From a bacterium (GTDB lineage: Bacteria; Armatimonadota; Chthonomonadetes; Chthonomonadales; Chthonomonadaceae), in NCBI GenBank assembly GCA_021805405.1, contig JAJZFK010000126.1, forward strand, positions 1 through 13,130: a stretch of DNA of 13,130 bases. The letters are read 5' to 3'. This document shows, piece after piece, positions 1 through 7,464 of this stretch. The notes beneath the pieces were generated by a model. That model saw only the letters and a program-made list of their open reading frames with translations, made no database searches and was not told the DNA's origin. Positions within the stretch are counted from its first letter, which is position 1. Every line of letters starts with the position of its first letter. Both the position numbers and the translations under genes were made by a program.

Positions 1-1646
1 TCTGGCCGATCAAGCAGAAATACGGCAGGGTAATCTCCTGGGTGGCGAATTTCATCCATTACCACCAGGCCAAGTTCATCACAGGCATCATACATCGCCG
101 GAGACATGGGGTTATGCGAGCACCGTATGGCATTGCAGCCCAGTTTCTCTTTGAGTTGCGCCATGCGCCAGTAGAGGATGCTGTCTGGCATACCGATGCC
201 AACACCGGCGAAGTCCTGGTGATTGCACGTTCCTTGCAGTTTGACTGACTTATCGTTGAGAAAGAATCCGTAATCGGGGTCAAACTTAAGTGTTCTAATG
301 CCAAACCGCTGCGTGTGCTTATCTATAAGGTGCCCATCGCGCTCAACGGTTGTGACGGCGTTGTAAAGGTGCCTTTCTTCCAGCGACCAGAGCATGGCAT
401 GCTTAACGTCTACGTAGTGAATGACCCTCTGCTCGCCGTTTGCCTCTACCGTTACAGCACCGCCCGTAGACCCCACGTGGGTTCCATCTGGCGCTACTAT
501 AATCGTTGAGATCCGAACCTCTGCACGCTTACCAGACTGGTTGACCAGCCTGGTTTCAACTGTTAGTTTTGCCGATGGTGCGGTTGAGATGTTTTTGACC
601 TCGCTTGTAACGTAGACCCCCCAAGGCGCAACGTGTACAGGATCCGCCACGTTTAGCCAGACGTGCCGGTAAATGCCACCACCTTCGTACCACCAGCCTT
701 CGAACCCTGTTGGGTCTACATGTATGGCGAGCACGTTCTTTTCACCATACCGCAGATGCTGGGAGATATCAACATGAAACGAGTTATATCCGCCATCCTG
801 AAAATGCACCTTGGCACCGTTAAGAAAGATTGTAGCGCTACGGAAGATGCCTTCAAAGTAGAGCCAGACGCATTTGCCGAGATCACTTGAGGGTACGGAG
901 AAGTGCTTTCTGTACCACGCTGGGTAGACAGGTAGCGAACCATGGCCTGCATCTGCGGTTTTGCTGTATTCGCCTTCTACAATGTAATCGTGGGGTAGTT
1001 GTACCTTGCGCCAGTGAGTGTCTTTAAAATCGGCACTCCTAAAGTCATCACCTGGCGGAAGCATGCCCAACGACACCGGGCCAGTAATACCACCGGGACC
1101 ATCCACGTTTTGTACCAGAACGACTACGGTGTTGGGTCCATGCTCATTCCAGGCATGGTCGAGATCAACCATAAACGGAGAAGACCAGCCTTCATGATGA
1201 AGTAGTCGTTTACCATTCAGGAATACAGTGCCGTTATCGTCTACTGCGCCAAATTGCAAAACTTTACCAGAGCCCTTTAAATTGGGGAGGCTCGCACGGA
1301 ACCAGCCATACGAGTTAGGAGCCAGCGTGTTGTCACCCGGAGTTGTGGATTTCCAGCCAGTTAGTGATGCGGCATCTGGACTGAGCATCATCGTTTCCTG
1401 GTCTGGAGTTCCAGGCATCCATTCCCATCCCGTAACCGGCTTGCCTACCATCACGACCTTGTCTGCGTGAAAAAGCCAGTCATCCTCTATCAACTCCACT
1501 CGCCGTGGTAGCGCACCACCTTGTCGAGGAAGTGGCCGTTCCATGTCAAACGAACTGGGGGCGAGTAGTGAGGCTTGAGAGGAAGAGGGTAAGCTTGCAG
1601 CTGCAAGTGATCCCATTCCGTATTTTAGAAAATCGCGTCGTTTCAT
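1..1646 (-). CDS. Glycoside hydrolase family 2 (beta-galactosidase-like), Tat-exported, 3' part cut by window edge
   Basis: Minus-strand reading frame open from an ATG at 1646 to the window edge: 548 codons, C-terminus missing. The N-terminus MKRRDFLKYG followed by an Ala/Ser stretch is a twin-arginine signal, so the enzyme is probably exported folded. AGGAG at 1654-1658 lies 7 nt before the ATG and supports this start. Canonical GH2 pieces are visible: a sugar-binding jelly roll (about 200-340, with LPHD at 217-220 and WYRK at 244-247), an immunoglobulin-like domain (about 350-450) and the start of the TIM barrel (from about 455) with NAIRCSHNP at 505-513 and MDE at 530-532. In this family the region beyond the cut carries the catalytic glutamates, so activity cannot be judged. 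Residues about 75-195 look like a second jelly roll inserted early in the sugar-binding domain. Substrate specificity is unknown; beta-galactosidase is the generic guess. The family call is confident. Confidence 0.9.
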   Translation of the reverse strand, partial: MKRRDFLKYGMGSLAAASLPSSSQASLLAPSSFDMERPLPRQGGALPRRVELIEDDWLFHADKVVMVGKPVTGWEWMPGTPDQETMMLSPDAASLTGWKSTTPGDNTLAPNSYGWFRASLPNLKGSGKVLQFGAVDDNGTVFLNGKRLLHHEGWSSPFMVDLDHAWNEHGPNTVVVLVQNVDGPGGITGPVSLGMLPPGDDFRSADFKDTHWRKVQLPHDYIVEGEYSKTADAGHGSLPVYPAWYRKHFSVPSSDLGKCVWLYFEGIFRSATIFLNGAKVHFQDGGYNSFHVDISQHLRYGEKNVLAIHVDPTGFEGWWYEGGGIYRHVWLNVADPVHVAPWGVYVTSEVKNISTAPSAKLTVETRLVNQSGKRAEVRISTIIVAPDGTHVGSTGGAVTVEANGEQRVIHYVDVKHAMLWSLEERHLYNAVTTVERDGHLIDKHTQRFGIRTLKFDPDYGFFLNDKSVKLQGTCNHQDFAGVGIGMPDSILYWRMAQLKEKLGCNAIRCSHNPMSPAMYDACDELGLVVMDEIRHPGDYPAVFLLDRP

Positions 1647-2902
1647 ACTGACACTCCTGTTTACAGGCTGAATGTGGTAATTGGTGAGCGAGCGGATATT
1701 TTCACGTCGCCATACACCAGTTGAAGGCAACTATTCACTTAGCACAGGGCTACAGTTTACCTTGTTCTTGCTTGCTTAAGCATCAAATTGTGGCACTTTT
1801 TGGTCATTGAGGTGTTAATATGCACCTGCAAGGATGCATCCATATTTTGTTGATATTTAAGACAAGGCAGTATCAGAGTATGACCTTCGTGCCCTCATGG
1901 TGCGCTTTTATATCCGCACCATAGCAGTCTAGAGAGTGAGCCGATGGCTACTCGGCAGCTTCGCCAACGGTAGTGGATAAAGTCGTTCTTCTTGTCAACA
2001 CTATCGGTAAGCCAGGTTACGCTGCCCTAAGGTAGCACTTTGCGTCGCCGGTTCCCCTAACACATTGCAAGCCACTATGATCACAGTTCACTACCTTGAA
2101 ACATTAGGTGACAATTGTATCGCAAAGACCCCCGGGCTAATAGCTAAGCACCGCATAGTCTCCTGGGCAGGAAAGGTGACGACTAAATCCACGTTGGGCA
2201 ACTTCGTGCCGCCCAATTTGGTCGCAGTCGCCCGTTTGAGATGCCCATTCATGCGGCACTCCTAGGTGCAGTACGTGTTAGCAGCTCCGCATCGTTCAAT
2301 TCTGTTTTGCATGTCAAGTTAGCGTATTCTCGCCGCCAGTAAGCGTGTTGCCACCCCCATCGCTCTGGTTGAAGGGATCATTGACACTACTAATTGAGCT
2401 TCCTTTCGTTTCACCGATGATTTAGCCTTGAGCCGGGCACCTCCTGTTTTTCAAGACACAGCTCTGTAGACAGAAATGTGCCTTGCTAGCAGTCTCCCGG
2501 AAATAAATGTGACAAATAACGATAACACCGGTCTGTCCGTTGCACCTGTCGCTAGTCGGCCGTAAGCTCACGAACAATCCTACAGGCGATTGAGCCCTGG
2601 TAAACGCACAAGGAAGCATGCGTGTTAGGCCGTTGAACGGGGATGTAAGTGGATTTGACTACCAAAATGATTCATCATCCGGCATGTGGGCCCTGCCGGG
2701 GGCATTCTTAAAGCGACATTGGCTGATTGGCTAATTATTCGCCATTTATTCCACATTTGGCCTCGCCGATTGGCCCGTAACATATAGCGAGGTCCATGGT
2801 GATTAGAAGCCGATAACCCTGTAGTTTATTAGCCGTGCCTAACTAGCGCTGCACGACGTGTACGGTGAGTGGCACGCTGTAGCAGGGTATACTTTTAGTA
2901 TT
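1647..2902. other. Gene-poor divergent intergenic region with small hairpins
   Basis: About 1.25 kb between the divergent GH2 and cysS genes. I see no convincing gene: short frames on either strand lack SD sites and recognisable sequence. Visible structure: an 8-bp stem ATGGTGCG/CGCACCAT with a 10-nt loop at 1897-1922; GCCGA/TCGGC with a 7-nt loop at 1940-1956; GCTGCC/GGTAGC with a CTAA loop and one G-U pair at 2021-2036; TTGGGC/GCCCAA with an 11-nt loop at 2194-2216; and a 10-bp perfect palindrome GGATGCATCC at 1832-1841 that could be an operator for the GH2 gene. GATTGGC occurs twice, near 2725 and 2769. No tRNA or rRNA pattern was found. It could be decayed coding sequence, a non-coding RNA locus or long regulatory DNA; nothing decides between these. 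Confidence 0.5.
2886..2897 (+). promoter_or_regulatory. Candidate promoter -10 element just before cysS (possible leaderless start)
   Basis: GGTATACTTTTA contains TATACT (2888-2893), a good match to a sigma-70-type -10 box. The inferred transcription start, about 7 nt downstream, falls at or within a few bases of the ATG at 2903, and no SD precedes that ATG. No convincing -35 box is seen at the usual spacing. A similar GGTATAYT string lies ahead of the ferredoxin gene. Confidence 0.4.
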
Positions 2903-4297
2903 ATGACGTCTACACCCGACCCATCTTTGCCGGTGACATTGTTTAACACAATGACCCGCACCAAGCAGGAATTTGTTCCCATTGAACCGGGCATCGTGCA
3001 TCTCTATTGTTGCGGACCCACAGTATATAATTACGCCCACATAGGCAACCTGCGAACCTATGTTTTTGAAGACATTTTGCGCCGAGTGCTCGAATTCAAC
3101 GGCTATAACGTTACGCACGTTATGAATATTACTGACGTTGGCCACATGACGACGGATGAAGACGCTGGCGATGATAAAATGGAGGTGGCTGCGCGGCGGG
3201 AAAATCGCTCACCTTACGAAATAGCCCGCTATTATGAAGATGCATTCTTTAATGATACCGAGCGTCTCAATATCCTGAGGCCCACCAGGGCACCGCGCGC
3301 AACCGAGCATGTTGTCCAGATGATTGAGCTTATTCAGCGCCTGGATGATTCAGGGTTGACGTATGTTACCCCTGAGGGTGTCTACTTCGATACCGCGCGA
3401 TTTGCAGATTACGGGAAGCTCGCGCGTCTTAATCTCACGGGCCAGCGTACCTCTCGCGAAGAAGTAGTAGCCGATGAGAGCAAGCGAAACCCATCAGATT
3501 TCATGCTCTGGTTCCTTAACAAACCTAGCCATATCATGCAGTGGACTAGCCCGTGGGGTACTGGCTACCCCGGGTGGCATATTGAGTGTTCGGCGATGTC
3601 GATGACTTATCTGGGCGAAACGTTTGACATTCACTGCGGTGGAGTGGACCATATACCTGTACACCACACCAATGAAATCGCGCAGAGCGAAGGAGCCACT
3701 CACCAGCCGTTTGTAAAGTACTGGATGCACGGCGAATTTCTGTTAATGGATAAAGAAAAGATTTCGAAATCGAAGGGTGGTTCCATCAACACCCTGCAAT
3801 CCCTGATAGACGCGGGTTACGATCCTCTAGGTTATCGTTACTTCTGCCTGCAAGGTCACTACCGGGCGGAACTGAATTTTTCGGTTGAGGCACTTGAAGC
3901 AGCGACTACTGGCCTGCGCAAGGTTTTCTCGTTATCCGACGACGACGATATTCTGAAGGATGACGATGCTGCATACCAGCAGGCGCGCCGCCGGGTTCTC
4001 ACAGCCATAAACGACGATCTGGGCATTCCGCATGCAGTTGGCCTCCTTAATTCGTACCAGAGCCGCAAACTCTGGCTCGAATTTGATGCGGTACTAGGTC
4101 TCGATATTGAAAAGCGATCGATGAAACAGGACGAACCGCCTACTAGTGAGGTACTCGCCATAGTAGAACAGCGCAATTTGGCTCGCCTGCATCGAAAGTG
4201 GTCGGAGTCTGATGCCCTTCGCGATCAGCTAATTGAGATGGGCTACGATGTAGCGGACGGACCTGACGGCACCCGTGTAAAACGGCGATCAATTTAG
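2903..4297 (+). CDS. cysS: Cysteinyl-tRNA synthetase (class I)
   Basis: Charges tRNA-Cys with cysteine in the cytoplasm, in two steps through cysteinyl-adenylate. The 464-residue product has the normal length for the family. The class I nucleotide-binding signature is HIGN at 46-49 and the second signature is KISKS at 286-290. The expected zinc ligands are all present: Cys37 (in CCGPT), Cys229 (in HIECS), a His at 254-255 and Glu258 (in HHTNE). The anticodon-binding helical part follows to the C-terminus. The variant spelling DHIPVHHTNE replaces the common FPHHENE form. The frame is open back to an ATG at 2858, but the extra 15 residues look unlike the family N-terminus, so I prefer the ATG at 2903. 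That start lacks an SD and sits right behind a -10-like box. The M24 peptidase gene follows after 14 nt, probably co-transcribed. Confidence 0.95.
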   Translation: MTSTPDPSLPVTLFNTMTRTKQEFVPIEPGIVHLYCCGPTVYNYAHIGNLRTYVFEDILRRVLEFNGYNVTHVMNITDVGHMTTDEDAGDDKMEVAARRENRSPYEIARYYEDAFFNDTERLNILRPTRAPRATEHVVQMIELIQRLDDSGLTYVTPEGVYFDTARFADYGKLARLNLTGQRTSREEVVADESKRNPSDFMLWFLNKPSHIMQWTSPWGTGYPGWHIECSAMSMTYLGETFDIHCGGVDHIPVHHTNEIAQSEGATHQPFVKYWMHGEFLLMDKEKISKSKGGSINTLQSLIDAGYDPLGYRYFCLQGHYRAELNFSVEALEAATTGLRKVFSLSDDDDILKDDDAAYQQARRRVLTAINDDLGIPHAVGLLNSYQSRKLWLEFDAVLGLDIEKRSMKQDEPPTSEVLAIVEQRNLARLHRKWSESDALRDQLIEMGYDVADGPDGTRVKRRSI

Positions 4298-4311
4298 TTA
4301 CGGTGGCATAA

Positions 4312-5424
4312 ATGAATGAGTTTAAACAGCGGATTTGCGAACTTCAGCGACTGATGACCAGCCAGGGGTATGACCTGGCAGTGGTTAGCTGGACCGACCA
4401 GATGCGGTACCTTACAGGCTATGTAGAGAATGGCCACAAGCGGTTGCTTGTCCTGCTTGTGCCGTCAACTGGTGAGCCGGCGTTCGTGGTTCCGTCGTTG
4501 AACGAACAGGCAGCTCGCGCGAATCGAGCCGGGATAGAGCGGATAGTGCCTTGGCAGGACAGCGACGGTTGGGCCGCATCAGTTATAGATCTGCTTGGAG
4601 AAATGGGCATACCCGACCGGGCGAAGGTGCTGGTAGATGACGAATTGCACGCTGGTCATCTTATTTCACTAGTTGAAATAGTACCTGGCCTGCAGGTGGT
4701 GGCGGCCGACGAGGCAATTTCCATGCTTCGGCGCATAAAGAATACCGTTGAACTAGATTGGATGCAGCGTGCCGCAGATGACATAGATGCGGTGGCCGAT
4801 GAAGTGATGGGATCGCTTGTAACCGGAATTACTGAACGGGCGGTTCAGCAGATGGTGCTTGATGAACTAGCAACGAGAGGGGTTGAGCCGGGATTTACTC
4901 CCCTCGTATGTTTTGGATCCAACGGAGCTATGCCGCACCACGACAGCAATAACACCCCCTTGCACGTAGGAGACGTTGTGGTTCTGGATATTGGCAGCAT
5001 GTACAATGGATACCATTCTGACATCACCCGTACGTTTTCATTTGGCTCGCCGGCATTTCCGGAAGCAGTTGCCGTTTACGACTCGGTATTTCGTGCCAAC
5101 CATGCCGCCAGGGCATTAGTGGCACCGGGCGTAACGTGTGAAGCTGTGGATGACGCGGCCAGACGGGTGATTACTCACGATGGTTTTGGGGATTTCTTTA
5201 TACACCGTACCGGCCATGGCATTGGGATGTCTGGCCATGAGCCCCCGTACATCGTAAAGGGGAATGATCTGGCGCTCGCGCCTGGTATGTGTTTCTCCGT
5301 AGAACCTGGTATTTACCTTCCCTCCAGGTTTGGTGTGCGCATAGAGGTGATCGTCGCTGTAACCGAAAGCGGTGTTCGGTCACTCAACGTAGAACCGTCC
5401 GCCGAATTGGTGATTTTGCGCTGA
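4312..5424 (+). CDS. M24-family Xaa-Pro-type peptidase (creatinase / aminopeptidase P fold)
   Basis: Predicted cytoplasmic metallopeptidase of 370 residues, the usual size of short Xaa-Pro dipeptidases/aminopeptidases of family M24B. Residues 1-135 form the creatinase N-terminal domain and about 140-365 the pita-bread catalytic domain. All five metal ligands are visible: Asp226 (VVLDIGS), Asp237 (HSDITRTF), His302 (GHGIGMSGHEPP), Glu331 (VEPGIY) and Glu345 (GVRIE). The residue after Glu345 is Val where Asp is common, but Asp is not a ligand there. There is no signal peptide. In this family the enzymes cleave peptide bonds next to proline; dipeptidase and aminopeptidase activity cannot be told apart by eye. 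It starts 14 nt after cysS with GGTGG a few bases upstream as a weak ribosome site, suggesting an operon with no obvious functional link. Confidence 0.9.
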   Translation: MNEFKQRICELQRLMTSQGYDLAVVSWTDQMRYLTGYVENGHKRLLVLLVPSTGEPAFVVPSLNEQAARANRAGIERIVPWQDSDGWAASVIDLLGEMGIPDRAKVLVDDELHAGHLISLVEIVPGLQVVAADEAISMLRRIKNTVELDWMQRAADDIDAVADEVMGSLVTGITERAVQQMVLDELATRGVEPGFTPLVCFGSNGAMPHHDSNNTPLHVGDVVVLDIGSMYNGYHSDITRTFSFGSPAFPEAVAVYDSVFRANHAARALVAPGVTCEAVDDAARRVITHDGFGDFFIHRTGHGIGMSGHEPPYIVKGNDLALAPGMCFSVEPGIYLPSRFGVRIEVIVAVTESGVRSLNVEPSAELVILR

Positions 5425-5460
5425 CATGGGGGCAGTTCAAGTCCCGGACCTCGTCTTTAA

Positions 5461-5472
5461 GGTATATTCTAT
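5461..5472 (+). promoter_or_regulatory. Candidate promoter -10 element upstream of the ferredoxin gene
   Basis: GGTATATTCTAT contains TATATT (5463-5468) and closely resembles the box ahead of cysS. It would give a leader of roughly 60 nt carrying the AGGAG site (5521-5525). The -35 region is poor, so this is tentative. It lies 37 nt after the peptidase stop and could start a separate ferredoxin transcript. Confidence 0.3.
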
Positions 5473-5536
5473 CTGTTAAGCGATACGCGTGCAGGTGCAC
5501 ACTATTATCGCTGTAGCGAAAGGAGCTGAATGCCTG

Positions 5537-5797
5537 ATGGCATACGTTATAGCAGAACCATGCGTTGGTGTTAAGGATAAGGCGTGCGTTTCGGTGTGCC
5601 CTGTTGACTGTATTCATGAGGGGCAGATTGATGATAACGGCAAGCCGCTGGATATGTTGTTTATTAACCCGGACGAGTGCATAGACTGCGGTCTCTGTGA
5701 GCCCGAATGCCCGGTTACGGCGATTTTTGCCGACAGCGATGTACCCAAGCAGTGGGAGCCGTTCATTCAATTGAACGCTAACTTTTTCCGCAAATAG
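5537..5797 (+). CDS. fdxA: 7Fe ferredoxin (3Fe-4S plus 4Fe-4S)
   Basis: Small cytoplasmic electron carrier of 86 residues, the normal length for FdxA-type bacterial ferredoxins. Cys9, Cys17, Cys21 and Cys25 form the first half: the Cys-x7-Cys-x3-Cys-Pro spacing lacks the middle cysteine of a 4Fe motif, which is the hallmark of a 3Fe-4S site. Cys48, Cys51, Cys54 and Cys58-Pro (CIDCGLCEPECP) give the 4Fe-4S site. The C-terminal DVPKQW region is also typical of the family. The frame extends upstream to 5489, but MAYVIAEPC is the family N-terminus, so the ATG at 5537 is chosen; AGGAG at 5521-5525 lies 11 nt before it, slightly far. An out-of-frame ATG at 5530 is ignored. The gene sits 112 nt after the peptidase gene and 48 nt before the cobalamin adenosyltransferase, and may provide reducing power for that enzyme (inference). 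Confidence 0.93.
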   Translation: MAYVIAEPCVGVKDKACVSVCPVDCIHEGQIDDNGKPLDMLFINPDECIDCGLCEPECPVTAIFADSDVPKQWEPFIQLNANFFRK

Positions 5798-5808
5798 GAC
5801 TTCTCCTG

Positions 5809-5834
5809 CCGGGCGGGTCCATTGATCCGCCCGG
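5809..5834 (+). other. Strong GC-rich hairpin between ferredoxin and adenosyltransferase genes
   Basis: CCGGGCGGGTC (5809-5819) pairs with GATCCGCCCGG (5824-5834) over 11 bp with one G-U pair and a CATT loop. It starts 11 nt after the ferredoxin stop and ends 11 nt before the adenosyltransferase ATG. No T-run follows, so it is not a classic intrinsic terminator. It could stabilise or process the ferredoxin 3' end, attenuate readthrough or mask the next ribosome site. Confidence 0.6.
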
Positions 5835-5845
5835 GCAAAACTAAA

Positions 5846-6427
5846 ATGTCAGTCAAGATCTACACAAAAACGGGCGATGAAGGCAATACTGGTCTATTTG
5901 GTGGAATAAGAACCTCCAAGGATGATGCTCGGGTGGAAGCGTACGGTACTGTGGATGAGCTGAATGCCGCAATTGGACTAGTTCGTTGTGAACCTCTTGA
6001 TGATGATATCGCGACAATTCTTGAAACTGTTCAAAATGCGCTGTTTTCCGTTGGAGCAGACCTTGCCACACCCGGCACCAGCGACGAACGACGCGGAAAG
6101 TCTAGAGTTACTCGGTTACCAGATTCTGTAGTATTGGCGGTGGAGACGGCAATTGATTATTTCGATGCCCAGCTAAAGCCCCTCACCACTTTTGTATTAC
6201 CAGGCGGATGCATTCTGGCATCGCGCCTTCACTGGGCGCGGGTTGTGTGTCGCCGGGCCGAACGCCGGGTGGTTACCCTCGTGGCCGCAGCTGCCGATTC
6301 TGGTAGCAATGATGTAAACCCAGTGGTTGTCAGATATCTCAATCGCCTTTCAGACCTTCTGTTTGTTCTCGCCCGCTACGCGAATATGCGGGCAGGACTG
6401 GAGGATGTGCCCTGGACCGCTGTGTAA
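5846..6427 (+). CDS. pduO: Cob(I)alamin adenosyltransferase, PduO type
   Basis: Transfers the 5'-deoxyadenosyl group of ATP to cob(I)alamin, producing the coenzyme form of vitamin B12. The 193-residue product has the family length. The N-terminal ATP-binding motif TKTGDEGNTGLFGG lies at about 6-19. The C-terminal half contains CRRAERR followed by YLNRLSDLLFVLARYAN, both signatures of this family; the PGG before them is also typical. The frame reaches back to a TTG at 5822, but that codon lies in the loop of the upstream hairpin and MSVKIYTKTG is the family N-terminus, so the ATG at 5846 is preferred. No clear SD is present. The gene lies between the ferredoxin and a DUF2092-like gene. No cobalamin-dependent enzyme is visible in the window, so the coenzyme's user must lie elsewhere. 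Confidence 0.92.
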   Translation: MSVKIYTKTGDEGNTGLFGGIRTSKDDARVEAYGTVDELNAAIGLVRCEPLDDDIATILETVQNALFSVGADLATPGTSDERRGKSRVTRLPDSVVLAVETAIDYFDAQLKPLTTFVLPGGCILASRLHWARVVCRRAERRVVTLVAAAADSGSNDVNPVVVRYLNRLSDLLFVLARYANMRAGLEDVPWTAV

Positions 6428-6441
6428 CTCCACGTCTTACA

Positions 6442-7437
6442 ATGTGTCAGGCGTTGGTACTAGCCGCACTATCGCTGCTCTTTTATCCCGTGCTATGTGT
6501 GGCGCAGGAGCACCATGCAAATAATGACGTGGACCCAGCCGCGATGGATGTGCTTGGCAAAATGTCTGCCGCATATGCCAACCTTGGCGCTCTCAATCTA
6601 ACAATTCGATACTACAGTCACGCTGCACAGTTAAAGCCTGATATGCCTTCGCCTACGGTAGATATTGCGGATTTTAAGGGTAACGCAATGCCGCGCGTAT
6701 TAACGCTCCTGGCCGATCGACCTAACAGAATTCGTCTCTCGATAGATGAACACGGCGACGATAACCCCTCAATCTGGGATTGCGATGGCCACACTCTCTG
6801 GTCGTACCTTCCTAACACCGAAGTAGGTAAGCAGAAGGGAAATTTTTTCACCAAGAGTCGTGCGCCGGGTTCTTTTCACGATCTACTTTCGATGCCTGCG
6901 ATGTCATCTGGAGCACTTGAGCTACTGATGATGGCCGGGGTTGATCCCTTCAAGGGACTTAGCACTTCGGTGAAGTCTGTGCATACCGAGGGCCATGCCA
7001 CCATTCGTGGAGTAGAAACGCAGGTTGTAGAAATTCACGCGATGAGCCCAGGTGACTCACTCCGTGTCTTTTTCTGCATCGGTGATGAAGACCATCTGTT
7101 GTACCGCCTCCTCATTCAGGTGCGCCAGCTACCACCGCAGCAGAATCCCGGTATTGTTGGCGATAAGTTTGATTGCCTGGTACGCCATAACAATGACCCC
7201 TATGCAACTACTGCCCCCATGCCAGCCACGACCCAGCTAATGCAGATAGAGTGCGACTCTACATTTACAACGCCAGACACCATGCCTGGGTCGCAGTTCA
7301 GTTTTAAGGTTCCACAGGGAGCACGGGAGTTTACCCCAATAAATCAACAGGCCGTTTTTAATGGTACCTCTACGCTAATGGACAAGACCACACTGCCGGG
7401 CCTTCTCGGCAACCTGAAGCGGGCAAAGAAATGGTAG
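6442..7437 (+). CDS. Predicted exported protein, DUF2092-like / LolA-like beta fold
   Basis: 331 residues. Residues 1-22 are a hydrophobic export signal ending near CVA/QEHH, although it lacks the usual basic residues before the hydrophobic core. The body resembles DUF2092 proteins: a helix near the mature N-terminus (MDVLGKMSAAYANLGALNLT), a RPNRIRLSID strand pair, then WDCDGHTLWSYLPN, where this family and the related LolA/LolB fold have a D-G-x-x-x-W/Y turn. A middle segment (about 145-175) corresponds to the LLMMAGVDPF region. The remainder, to the basic tail LKRAKKW, is not recognisable. Function is unknown; the fold family includes lipid or lipoprotein binding proteins. The ATG at 6442 follows the adenosyltransferase stop by 14 nt with no SD, which suggests translational coupling or a misjudged start. 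The signal peptide is clear; the family match is moderate. Confidence 0.65.
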   Translation: MCQALVLAALSLLFYPVLCVAQEHHANNDVDPAAMDVLGKMSAAYANLGALNLTIRYYSHAAQLKPDMPSPTVDIADFKGNAMPRVLTLLADRPNRIRLSIDEHGDDNPSIWDCDGHTLWSYLPNTEVGKQKGNFFTKSRAPGSFHDLLSMPAMSSGALELLMMAGVDPFKGLSTSVKSVHTEGHATIRGVETQVVEIHAMSPGDSLRVFFCIGDEDHLLYRLLIQVRQLPPQQNPGIVGDKFDCLVRHNNDPYATTAPMPATTQLMQIECDSTFTTPDTMPGSQFSFKVPQGAREFTPINQQAVFNGTSTLMDKTTLPGLLGNLKRAKKW

Positions 7438-7464
7438 AGCCGTCGCGAAAGGCACGCCCGCTGA

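Noticed and set aside
1594..1607. Perfect 14-bp palindrome CTTGCAGCTGCAAG
   Set aside because: Lies inside the Ala/Leu-rich Tat signal coding sequence, where repeated GCA/GCT/CTT codons produce it easily.
2026..2036. CCTAAGGTAGC, identical to part of a conserved 23S rRNA segment (I-CeuI site)
   Set aside because: An 11-base match to some part of 23S rRNA is expected by chance in a gap of this size, and the flanks do not match.
2065..2265. 66-codon plus-strand frame in the large gap
   Set aside because: No ribosome site and no protein-like pattern; random frames of this length are expected in 1.25 kb.
2422..2619. 65-codon minus-strand frame in the large gap
   Set aside because: No SD before its ATG, composition unlike neighbouring proteins and no recognisable domain or signal.
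2858..2902. Upstream ATG extension of cysS by 15 codons
   Set aside because: The added residues do not resemble the family N-terminus and would place the -10-like box inside the gene.
5489..5536. Upstream ATG extension of the ferredoxin
   Set aside because: It would put the AGGAG site inside the gene and adds residues absent from the family.
5822..5845. TTG start for the adenosyltransferase
   Set aside because: The codon sits in the loop of a strong hairpin and the eight extra residues are not family-like.
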